Source: RGIG8748 sp045539515
GTDB lineage: Bacteria > Bacillota > Clostridia > UMGS1810
NCBI GenBank assembly: GCA_045539515.1
Contig: JAZQFN010000044.1
Location: 10,315-74,314, forward strand
Reading direction: 5' to 3'
Length of the DNA stretch: 64,000 bases
In this document: positions 16,957 to 23,981 of the stretch, one piece after another
Layout: every line of letters begins with the position of its first letter
How positions within the stretch are numbered: position 1 is the first letter of the stretch
The notes under the pieces: generated by a model
Seen by the model: only the letters and a program-made list of their open reading frames with translations
What the model was told of the DNA's origin: nothing
The model's database searches: none
Position numbers and translations under genes: made by a program

Positions 16957-17928
16957 TTAATTTGATGAGATTTTTTTCATTTTGAGCATATCAATATACG
17001 CTTCCAATCTTGTCTGGGTATGGTTATCACCGGTATGCTCGTCCACTCTTAAAGTAAGGAATGGCAAAGAAGCATCCTCGCAATCACCCTCCATAAGTCT
17101 GCCGATTATGGAATCGGGACCGCAACCAAAGGCAGTAAGATGGATAATACCGTCTATTTCACCCTGCTTAATAAGGTACTTGGAAGCATTATATATCTTG
17201 CGGGCAAAAATCCAGAATGGTTCCTTGATAAGCCTTTTGTCCTTTTTGACAGCCTCGTCGGGAAGCATATCGAAGGTAACAACCTCCACGTCCATCTCAC
17301 GGAGACGGTTAATGGTATTCATACTCACATAGCTGTCGTAAATATTATTTACATAACCAAGAAGTGCAATCTTAAGTTTTCCGCCTGTGTGAGGTTTAAT
17401 GTCTGCACCGTTAAAGAGTATGTCGTATGCTTCAAGCACAGTATAACCCATTGTATTGAGGTCGCGGAACTTCTTCTGCACCTCAAGTGCCTTCTTAAGT
17501 GCTTTTTTAAGCTGAGATTTTTTTACACCGAGAGCTTCGCACAAAGGCATATGTACAGACAAACTGTTAAGATCGTCTTTTTTGGTATTGTAATTTAAAA
17601 ACAGGAACTTGTCCCAGTCCTTTTCAAAGGAATACTTAACAACCTCTATGATTCCTAAAAACTTGGGGCAATAATATTCATTTTTAACTGTGTGCATCTG
17701 GGGCACAAACACATAGTCCACACCTTTGTTTAAAAGCTGAGCCACATGACCGTTAAATATTTTAATAGGTACGCACATTTCCGTTTCGGTAACATGGGCA
17801 CCGTCTGAAATAATCTTCTTGTTTGTTTCGTCGCTTACTACAACTTCACAACCCAACTCGGTAAAAAGAGTTTTCCACATAGGATAGTAATAATAATAGA
17901 GTAAAGCGCGTGGTATTCCTATCTTCAT
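16957..17928 (-). CDS. DUF2229-type CoA activase component
   Basis: KIGIPRALLYYYYYPMWKTLF at the N-terminus (start at 17928) and ETEMCVPIKIFNGHV, VFVPQMHT and CPKFLG downstream are typical of the DUF2229 part of large acyl-CoA dehydratase activase-related proteins. The C-terminal half has HLTAFGCGPDSIIGR and TLRVDEHTGDNHTQTRLEAYIDM, paralleling the next gene. First gene of the operon, with a promoter at 17968-17996. In many Clostridia these three parts are one protein of about 1400 residues; here they are three genes. Confidence 0.85.
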   Translation of the reverse strand: MKIGIPRALLYYYYYPMWKTLFTELGCEVVVSDETNKKIISDGAHVTETEMCVPIKIFNGHVAQLLNKGVDYVFVPQMHTVKNEYYCPKFLGIIEVVKYSFEKDWDKFLFLNYNTKKDDLNSLSVHMPLCEALGVKKSQLKKALKKALEVQKKFRDLNTMGYTVLEAYDILFNGADIKPHTGGKLKIALLGYVNNIYDSYVSMNTINRLREMDVEVVTFDMLPDEAVKKDKRLIKEPFWIFARKIYNASKYLIKQGEIDGIIHLTAFGCGPDSIIGRLMEGDCEDASLPFLTLRVDEHTGDNHTQTRLEAYIDMLKMKKISSN

Positions 17929-17967
17929 ACATATAACTCCATTTTAATAAATTTAAATCTACATTAT

Positions 17968-17996
17968 ATTCTATAACTTTTGATAAAAAAAGTCAA
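17968..17996 (-). promoter_or_regulatory. Promoter of the dehydratase-activase operon
   Basis: Minus-strand TTGACT (17991-17996) and TAGAAT (17968-17973), spacer 17. An overlapping TATAAT lies 5 bases further downstream. Confidence 0.6.
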
Positions 17997-18054
17997 TACA
18001 TCACCGTCAAAAACAGCCTTAAGTTTTTCTTAAGAAAATGTAAACAGAATTTTC

Positions 18055-18185
18055 AGGGTACATACAATTCAATTTGATTTTTATGTAAATAATTGTTTGC
18101 TTCTGGGCTGAATATTTGATTTTTAAGGGTACATAATATTGTTATCGGTTCAATACTCACCAAAAAGTGAATATAAACAGAACCG
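18055..18185 (+). other. Leader region of mini-ORF with direct repeats and stem-loop
   Basis: AGGGTACATA occurs at 18055-18064 and 18126-18135. CGGTTC (18146-18151) pairs with GAACCG (18180-18185), enclosing TCAC/GTGA around a CAAAAA loop. The stem-loop ends 5 bases before the ribosome site of the 23-codon ORF. No longer gene is seen in 17929-18352. Confidence 0.45.
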
Positions 18186-18202
18186 CAAAAGAGGTGTTTA
18201 AT

Positions 18203-18274
18203 GTGTCAAAGAATAAAGATAACAAAGAAAAGAAGCAGAAGGAAAATATCAAAAACGATAATAACCAGAAATAA
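18203..18274 (+). CDS. Putative 23-residue Lys/Asn-rich peptide
   Basis: A GTG start has GAGGTG 6 bases upstream, the frame runs 23 sense codons to TAA, and a strong terminator follows 4 bases later. The peptide is almost entirely Lys, Asn, Gln, Glu and Asp with one Ile, begins (M)SKNKDNKEKK, and has no membrane segment. Such a compact ribosome site-ORF-terminator arrangement is unlikely by chance. It could also be a small RNA whose ORF is incidental. I do not recognise a family. Confidence 0.5.
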   Translation: MSKNKDNKEKKQKENIKNDNNQK

Positions 18275-18278
18275 TTTA

Positions 18279-18314
18279 AAATGCTGTAAAAGCCGAGCTT
18301 TTACAGCATTTTTC
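18279..18314 (+). terminator. Strong bidirectional terminator
   Basis: AATGCTGTAAAAG pairs with CTTTTACAGCATT (13 base pairs, 5-base loop), with T residues on the plus strand and AAAAT on the other side. It ends the mini-ORF transcript and can also end the LtaS-like gene. Confidence 0.92.
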
Positions 18315-18352
18315 GTTTGATTCAATTTGTAGTAAGGAATTAACCCGAAGTA

Positions 18353-20467
18353 CTATGGCGCAAGCTTAAACTCATATTCCTCCGTCTGTGAAAGAACAAC
18401 CCCGTCGGAGGTCATCTGACCTACATATACCATATCACCGTCTTCTGCAAACACATCTCTTACCACAAGGATTTTTTCGTTTAGATAGCTTGTGGTCATT
18501 TCGGTGTCATCTATAAAGACAACACTCTTCTCGGTAAATCCCGTTCCCCTTATTACGGTGGATGTACCCTTAAGCTCTACTGAATTTATCTCTATGGGTT
18601 CTACGCCGTATTGTGTATCTACAGTTTTAAAAGGGGTATCACCGTCATATGCATAGTTTTCGCCGTACAGCTGGTCGTAGATAAGCAACTGCAGTGCATT
18701 TGCATAGTCCGGGTCTTTTTTATCATTTTTAAAGTAACGATGCAAGGAATTGATGTAATTTCCCTTAAATCCAAGCATCTCGGTAACTCTTGAATTAAGC
18801 TGATATGCACACAGATACTCATCATTTACGGGTATGCTGTAGTTTGCCCATATAACATACTCTGTTTCAAAAAGGCTCTCGTTTTTAAGTTGCTCTTTTG
18901 TAATGTTAAAAGCGGGCAAATGGTCACCATAAAGAACAAGCACTACAGGCTCATCATAATTCTCAAATGTAGTGATAAGTTCACCTATAAATTCGTCCAT
19001 TTCGCGAAGCTGATTTATATAATACTCATATCCTATGCGGTATTCAATATCATTCATCGGCGAGGTAACATAAATGGTCTGGTTAGGATCAATCACTTCA
19101 CTTGGGTAATTACCGTGGCCTTGTACCGACACGGCAAAAACAAAATCTCTGTCCTCGGAAGAGTCAAGACATTTTAAAATCTCTTTGGTAAGAATTTTGT
19201 CCTTAGCCCAATTGTTTGGATTTCTTTCCACATCACTCATATATTCAATCGAGGTAAACGTGTCAAATCCAAGATTACGGTAATTGATATGTCTGTTATA
19301 AAATGTACCGGTATGATTGTGTATTGCATGAGTCGAATATCCATAGTCCTTAAGCTCATAGCATACAGAGCCGACTGTATGTTCCTGGGTAATGGTATTG
19401 TACGGATACTCACCTGTTCCAAACATTCCAACACTCATACCCGTGAGGACTTCAAATTCGGAGTTACATGTACCTCCGCCCAGCCCCGGAATACGCAAAT
19501 ATCCCGAAGAACACTCACTCTTCAGCCTTGTAAAGTTGGGCAAGGGGTCTTCGCTGTAAGTAACATCCTTCATATTCTTCACATCAAAGAAGGATTCAAG
19601 CTGCACATATATGATATTGGGTTCAACATCGGGTTTAGGAGGAGTGTCCGCATCTGTAACTGCATCTACAACAGCTTTAACCTTATCGGGTGTATAGTCG
19701 TCAGGTTCGGCAACGCCTCTGTTTACGGCACTGCTGGAGAAGCAGTACACAAAGCCATAGTTCTTGTAGGCCTGCGGCATATCCAGAAAAATCTCCGGAT
19801 CCGTATAAAGATAATGTGTAACACATACCGATACCACGCAAACAACAACTGCACATAGCTGTATAAGGGTTGCGGTAACATAGTTTGGCTTACGTTTGGG
19901 AGCGTATTTTGCTATAAGCACAATACCCGAAAGAACCAATACTACGCCAACGATTCCAAGAATCACCTGATATATCTTAACATAGGAATTCATTATTTCG
20001 AACGCCATAAAAACGATGGACAAATCAACCCATGCCAAGGGAGTGTTTCTGAAGCTCAAAATTATTCCGTTAGCAATGCCGAGACCAAGCCATACAAGAA
20101 GCACCATTGACAGGGCAAAGTATCTGCGTTTAAAGAACAGGCAAAGCGTAACAGAAGATAACACAATGGCGAAATTGGCAAAATAGAATCCAATTTCAGT
20201 AACCATAAAGCCCAATGCATTAATAAATGAATGTCTGCCCAATATTTCCAATATAAGGACAACTATCCATGAAACTGCTGCACACAGGGCAATATCACGA
20301 TAACGTATTTCCTTAAACTTTGCGGAAACATAGTGTTTAAAGGAGTTTAATCTGTCTTTAAAACTCTTTTCACCTGCATGGTCGTCGACCGTTTTCTCCA
20401 AAATTTCCGGATTTTGCTTTTTATTAAATTTATCTGTATTATCGCCTTTTCGTGATTGTTTGTTCAT
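18353..20467 (-). CDS. LtaS-family membrane sulfatase/phosphoglycerol transferase with C-terminal IPT-like domain
   Basis: Five membrane helices (about residues 60-220) precede an extracellular alkaline-phosphatase-type domain. Metal and nucleophile motifs are YVQLESFFD, the Thr in LGGGTCNSEFEVLTG (about residue 333), VQGHGNYP and VLYGDHLPAF. LtaS enzymes polymerise or transfer glycerol phosphate from phosphatidylglycerol onto envelope polymers. The last 80 residues (IEINSVELKGTSTVIRGTGF) look like an IPT/TIG beta-sandwich, unusual for LtaS. I use ATG 20467, with GGAGG 10 bases upstream; a TTG would add six residues. Third gene after the two PBP-like genes. Confidence 0.92.
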   Translation of the reverse strand: MNKQSRKGDNTDKFNKKQNPEILEKTVDDHAGEKSFKDRLNSFKHYVSAKFKEIRYRDIALCAAVSWIVVLILEILGRHSFINALGFMVTEIGFYFANFAIVLSSVTLCLFFKRRYFALSMVLLVWLGLGIANGIILSFRNTPLAWVDLSIVFMAFEIMNSYVKIYQVILGIVGVVLVLSGIVLIAKYAPKRKPNYVTATLIQLCAVVVCVVSVCVTHYLYTDPEIFLDMPQAYKNYGFVYCFSSSAVNRGVAEPDDYTPDKVKAVVDAVTDADTPPKPDVEPNIIYVQLESFFDVKNMKDVTYSEDPLPNFTRLKSECSSGYLRIPGLGGGTCNSEFEVLTGMSVGMFGTGEYPYNTITQEHTVGSVCYELKDYGYSTHAIHNHTGTFYNRHINYRNLGFDTFTSIEYMSDVERNPNNWAKDKILTKEILKCLDSSEDRDFVFAVSVQGHGNYPSEVIDPNQTIYVTSPMNDIEYRIGYEYYINQLREMDEFIGELITTFENYDEPVVLVLYGDHLPAFNITKEQLKNESLFETEYVIWANYSIPVNDEYLCAYQLNSRVTEMLGFKGNYINSLHRYFKNDKKDPDYANALQLLIYDQLYGENYAYDGDTPFKTVDTQYGVEPIEINSVELKGTSTVIRGTGFTEKSVVFIDDTEMTTSYLNEKILVVRDVFAEDGDMVYVGQMTSDGVVLSQTEEYEFKLAP

Positions 20468-20534
20468 AAAAGCTTGTGCCTCCAAGACATAATAACAAGT
20501 AATGATATATTTTTAACTTGCAGGATTGCAAAAA

Positions 20535-21596
20535 CTATTTTATATCAGTGGTTTTTGAAGAGCTTTTTTCCTCATAGCTTTCCACAAGCTTAAGTGCAAG
20601 CTCCGATATGGTCTGTTGCACTTTTTCCTTTAAATCATAATCGGTTGAGCCGTCTTCGGTTTTGGGAATTTCATTTACCATAATTACAAGAATAAGGTTG
20701 TAATCCTTACCGAAAATCAAAGCTGCATCATTTTCAACCTGAGAAAGCTCCCCTGTTTTGTTGGCTACAACCACGTGTGGATACTTTTCTGAAATAAGGG
20801 CAGGAATTTTGTTGGTTCTTTCCTGCTTTTTAAGAAGCTCAAGAGCTTCGGTGTTATAAGGTTCTTCAAAAAGAGTTTTGTTGTAAATACCTTCCAGCAA
20901 TGCCGCAACATCCTCTACACCGGTATAATTTTCGTATCCGGATGGACCTTCGGGAGGTGTTGTGTCGTGCATTTTTCGGTTAGCTTCTGTGTGCTTATAA
21001 CCGCTGCTTGCAATGGTTGTGTTAATATAATTGTCCTCTTTAACCTTACGGGTATCGTCCTCACCGCCAAACTCATCTATAAAATAGTTTGCGGCGTTGT
21101 TATTGCTTTGAGTAATCATAACCCTTAAGTGATTTTTGCCTTCTTCCGTAAGGGTGTAGTCCCCGGAGGCTACCCTTTTATATACGGTTTCCATAATAAA
21201 GAGTTTTATAACACTGGCACTGTTCATTTGCTTAAGGTTGGATACGACGGTTATGTCCCTGTCGAGATCCTTAATAAGAAAAGAAACATCTGCCGAGGGG
21301 TATTTTCCCTCAAAGGTATTTATATACTCCTCCTTTAAGTCAGAGAGCATTGTATGATACTCTTTGGTTTCCTCGCTTGCCTTGGCGCTTACATCGTCCA
21401 TAACTCCGGCCGGAGGGGTTTTGGTTGAGGTTTCCTGAGATTTTTGCGAGGTTTTTTTATAATAATAAATTCCGCACAATGCCAACGCAAGAACCATCAA
21501 AGCCAGAAGTATTGCTTTAAAAATCACACCGCCTCTGTCGTAGAGGTTTCGTTTTTTTATTTTACTGTTAAGCTGACTTAAACGTTTGTCATCCAT
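20535..21596 (-). CDS. Membrane-anchored serine hydrolase of the class A beta-lactamase/PBP fold
   Basis: A short cytoplasmic N-terminus and one membrane helix (about 24-45) are followed by an extracellular domain with the three active-site motifs in order: Ser128-V-I-Lys131 (SxxK), Ser164-Asn-Asn (SxN) and Lys280-Thr-Gly (KTG). It could be a carboxypeptidase, a transpeptidase-like enzyme or an anchored beta-lactamase; the absence of an obvious ExxxN omega-loop leaves this open. ATG 21596 is chosen as it follows the previous stop by 10 bases. The upstream neighbour is a paralogue that has lost the motifs. Confidence 0.88.
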   Translation of the reverse strand: MDDKRLSQLNSKIKKRNLYDRGGVIFKAILLALMVLALALCGIYYYKKTSQKSQETSTKTPPAGVMDDVSAKASEETKEYHTMLSDLKEEYINTFEGKYPSADVSFLIKDLDRDITVVSNLKQMNSASVIKLFIMETVYKRVASGDYTLTEEGKNHLRVMITQSNNNAANYFIDEFGGEDDTRKVKEDNYINTTIASSGYKHTEANRKMHDTTPPEGPSGYENYTGVEDVAALLEGIYNKTLFEEPYNTEALELLKKQERTNKIPALISEKYPHVVVANKTGELSQVENDAALIFGKDYNLILVIMVNEIPKTEDGSTDYDLKEKVQQTISELALKLVESYEEKSSSKTTDIK

Positions 21597-21606
21597 AAAA
21601 TCACCA

Positions 21607-22968
21607 TTACTGTTCAAACTGTGTTTCAATAATATAATTTACAATCTGTCCCTGAATATTGTCGCGGAGCTCGTCATTTTCCAGATCGGTATACCCTTCT
21701 GCTGTATTGGAAAGAATAACCACAATTATTTCGGTTTCTCCGTCGGAAACATATGCAACATTGTTGGTTGTCTGAGTTGTAAATGCGTTTACACAGGCAG
21801 AATCATAGTCCGGTGAAATGTGATTCTTAAGACCGATTTTTTCGCCGTTGACAGCTATAGATTTAAACATATTGAGTACATATTCTTTTGAACCAAGGCC
21901 ATCATTGGTAATCATATTTTCAAACATGCAGCCAACATCGTGTGCCGAAGTGGTGTTTGCAGGCACCGAGGTATCAATAAGTCTTGGATCAATATAGGTT
22001 TTGCGGTTAACGCGTGTATTGCTGTATCCCAGAGAATTAAGTCGGTTGTTTATTGCATCAAAGCCGTTGCCCTCGGAGGAATTGGCACCTATATAATCAA
22101 TAAGCAGATTGGACTTATTGTTATCGCCGTATATTGCCACATCTCTTATAACGCTTTTTACGCCAAGATAAGTGTTATCCTGTACGGGACTTGTGGGAGC
22201 TTCCTTGCCGTTGGGAATATAGGAGAATAACACGGTGTCGTTATCGATATCCACATAGCCGTCGTTCTGCATATCGGATATGGTGTCAAGAACTACAATC
22301 TGAACCATGGCAGAAGCAAGAACAGAGGTATCAGCATTGTATTCATAAACGTATTCATTGGAAAGATTCTTCACATAGATATTGAAATCTGTGTAAGTGC
22401 TGTTGGCGTTAACGAGATCTTCAATGTAGGAATCATCAATTTCGTTGATAACGACCTCTTCCTCTACTATCTCTTCTTCATCGTCATCGAAAATAGAACC
22501 GAAAGTCTTATCCTTGTCGTCTTCGGATAAGAAATAGTATGCACCAAAAGCTATAACACCCACAAGTACAACAGAAAGAACAATGCATATAATAATAAGA
22601 GCAACATTTCCGGACTTCTTCTTAACCGGTGCTTCATAATCGGTAGGAGGATAAGAGCCACCCTTGTAAGCTGCCGGCTCTTCCGGAATATACGGAGCTT
22701 TATTCTCGTATACAGGACTATTGCCTGCATTGTTTATACCGGAAGGATAAGCTCCATTGTAGTTATTGTACTCATTGGGAGAAATATTCTGTACATAATC
22801 GTTTTGCGTGTCGTTTTTCTCCTCCTGTACAGCCTGTTGCGGTGTATATTCACCTACAGTCTTGTCATTGTCACTGACATTCGGATTATACTCCAAAGGC
22901 TTGGGAGAATTACAAAATGTACAAGATTCCCCGTTATTGTAACTGCCGCATTTTTCACATTTCCACAT
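21607..22968 (-). CDS. Zinc-ribbon membrane protein with inactive PBP/beta-lactamase-like domain
   Basis: An N-terminal zinc ribbon (Cys4, Cys7, Cys16, Cys19) and a Pro/Asn/Tyr-rich linker lie in the cytoplasm, a membrane helix spans about 121-147, an acidic stretch (DDDEEEIVEEE) follows, then a beta-lactamase-like domain. Aligned with the next gene, the SxxK motif becomes AMVQ (Ala220, Gln223), SxN becomes GDNN, and KTG becomes HIS. All catalytic residues are thus lost, so it should not acylate. It may be a sensor or regulator of its intact partner. First gene of the operon, with a promoter at 23008-23036. Confidence 0.85.
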   Translation of the reverse strand: MWKCEKCGSYNNGESCTFCNSPKPLEYNPNVSDNDKTVGEYTPQQAVQEEKNDTQNDYVQNISPNEYNNYNGAYPSGINNAGNSPVYENKAPYIPEEPAAYKGGSYPPTDYEAPVKKKSGNVALIIICIVLSVVLVGVIAFGAYYFLSEDDKDKTFGSIFDDDEEEIVEEEVVINEIDDSYIEDLVNANSTYTDFNIYVKNLSNEYVYEYNADTSVLASAMVQIVVLDTISDMQNDGYVDIDNDTVLFSYIPNGKEAPTSPVQDNTYLGVKSVIRDVAIYGDNNKSNLLIDYIGANSSEGNGFDAINNRLNSLGYSNTRVNRKTYIDPRLIDTSVPANTTSAHDVGCMFENMITNDGLGSKEYVLNMFKSIAVNGEKIGLKNHISPDYDSACVNAFTTQTTNNVAYVSDGETEIIVVILSNTAEGYTDLENDELRDNIQGQIVNYIIETQFEQ

Positions 22969-23007
22969 AAGTAGATACTCCCCTTTTAATCATAATAATG
23001 CTATTAT

Positions 23008-23036
23008 ATATTATCATTATTTATGTATTTTGTCAA
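23008..23036 (-). promoter_or_regulatory. Promoter of the PBP-like/LtaS operon
   Basis: Minus-strand TTGACA (23031-23036) and TAATAT (23008-23013) with a 17-base spacer. Confidence 0.75.
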
Positions 23037-23105
23037 TTATTGTTGATATCCAGTACACTTAAAAAGCTTAATTTTCTGTAAAATTCTAAAGAGTTCTCCA
23101 AGTAC

Positions 23106-23134
23106 TTGCATTTTTTGCGGTAATATGATATAAT
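23106..23134 (+). promoter_or_regulatory. Promoter of the PnuC-type gene
   Basis: TTGCAT (23106-23111) and TATAAT (23129-23134) with a 17-base spacer. The predicted start near 23141 gives a leader of about 110 bases. Confidence 0.75.
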
Positions 23135-23140
23135 AACAAA

Positions 23141-23252
23141 AAAATATATTGGAAGCTGCCACCGGGTAGCAGAATGTTTAAAGCATTCGTTTGCATATCG
23201 TTAGGTCTTAGAAGATATGCATGCGGATGTTTATTTTTTTAAGGAGAAAACA
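23141..23252 (+). promoter_or_regulatory. Structured 5' leader, candidate riboswitch
   Basis: Three hairpins follow one another: GCTGCC/GGTAGC (23155-23170, ACCG loop), GAATG/CATTC (about 23172-23188), and GCATATC/GATATGC (23193-23220, 13-base loop, partly flanked by ATGCGGATG). A U-run (about 23234-23240) precedes AAGGAG. There is no TPP, FMN, preQ1 or NAD riboswitch consensus I can recognise. PnuC-family transporters are often controlled by vitamin riboswitches, so ligand control is plausible. Confidence 0.5.
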
Positions 23253-23936
23253 ATGAACAAATACAAAAATTATTTTTCCAAAACAGAAATTTCTCTGTGG
23301 ACAGTCTCGGTAATGCTGATTGTAATATCCTTCTGTATTTTTGACAGAGTTAATTACCTGACCCTGTGCGCATCTGTCATTGGCGTCACCTCCCTTATTT
23401 TTAATGCAAAGGGTAATCCTGCAGGTCAGGTTCTTATGGTTATATTCAGTATTCTGTACGGAATCATATCCTACACCTTTAAGTATTACGGAGAAATGAT
23501 AACATACCTTGGTATGACAATGCCCATGGCTGTTATGGCACTTGTTTCATGGCTTAAAAACTCATACAAGGGCAACCGTGCAGAGGTTAAAGTAAACTCA
23601 ATAACTTTTAAAGAAGTATTATTTATGCTTTTACTGACTATTGTTGTTACTGGGGGCTTTTACTATATTCTTAAATATTTTAACACTTCTTATATAATAC
23701 CAAGCACCCTTTCAGTAACTACCAGCTTTATTGCAGTGTATCTCACCTACAGGCGAAGTCCCTATTTTGCATTGGCATATGCATCAAATGATATAGTTCT
23801 CATTGTTCTGTGGATACTTGCAAGCATAAGACAAATACAATATGTTTCCGTGGTAGTATGCTTTGTTGCGTTCTTATTTAACGACATATACGGATTTGTA
23901 AGCTGGCAAAAAATGAAAATCCGTCAAGCCGCCTGA
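23253..23936 (+). CDS. PnuC-family vitamin/nucleoside transporter
   Basis: This 227-residue protein has seven or eight hydrophobic segments and the PnuC pattern: GVTSLIFNAKGNPAGQVLMVIFSILYGIISY early, and the C-terminal SPYFALAYASNDIVLIVLWILA with FLFNDIYGFVSWQKM. PnuC proteins move unphosphorylated nicotinamide riboside, riboflavin, thiamine or deoxynucleosides by facilitated diffusion. No salvage kinase lies nearby to say which. The ATG at 23253 has AAGGAG 7 bases upstream; an in-frame ATG at 23217 falls in the leader hairpins and is rejected. Confidence 0.88.
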   Translation: MNKYKNYFSKTEISLWTVSVMLIVISFCIFDRVNYLTLCASVIGVTSLIFNAKGNPAGQVLMVIFSILYGIISYTFKYYGEMITYLGMTMPMAVMALVSWLKNSYKGNRAEVKVNSITFKEVLFMLLLTIVVTGGFYYILKYFNTSYIIPSTLSVTTSFIAVYLTYRRSPYFALAYASNDIVLIVLWILASIRQIQYVSVVVCFVAFLFNDIYGFVSWQKMKIRQAA

Positions 23937-23943
23937 TACGCAT

Positions 23944-23980
23944 AAAAAAGCCATTGGATTTTCATTCCAATGGCTTTTTT
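23944..23980 (+). terminator. Bidirectional terminator between PnuC and radical SAM genes
   Basis: A perfect 15-base-pair stem (AAAAAAGCCATTGGA with TCCAATGGCTTTTTT) around a 7-base loop, with A and T tails on opposite sides. Confidence 0.93.
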
Positions 23981-23981
23981 A

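Noticed and set aside
19289..19858. Plus-strand 189-codon frame
   Set aside because: It is antisense to the LtaS-like catalytic domain, which is fully conserved on the other strand.
23141..23252. TPP, FMN or preQ1 riboswitch upstream of the PnuC-type gene
   Set aside because: None of the conserved sequence blocks of those classes is present, so only an unassigned structured leader is reported.
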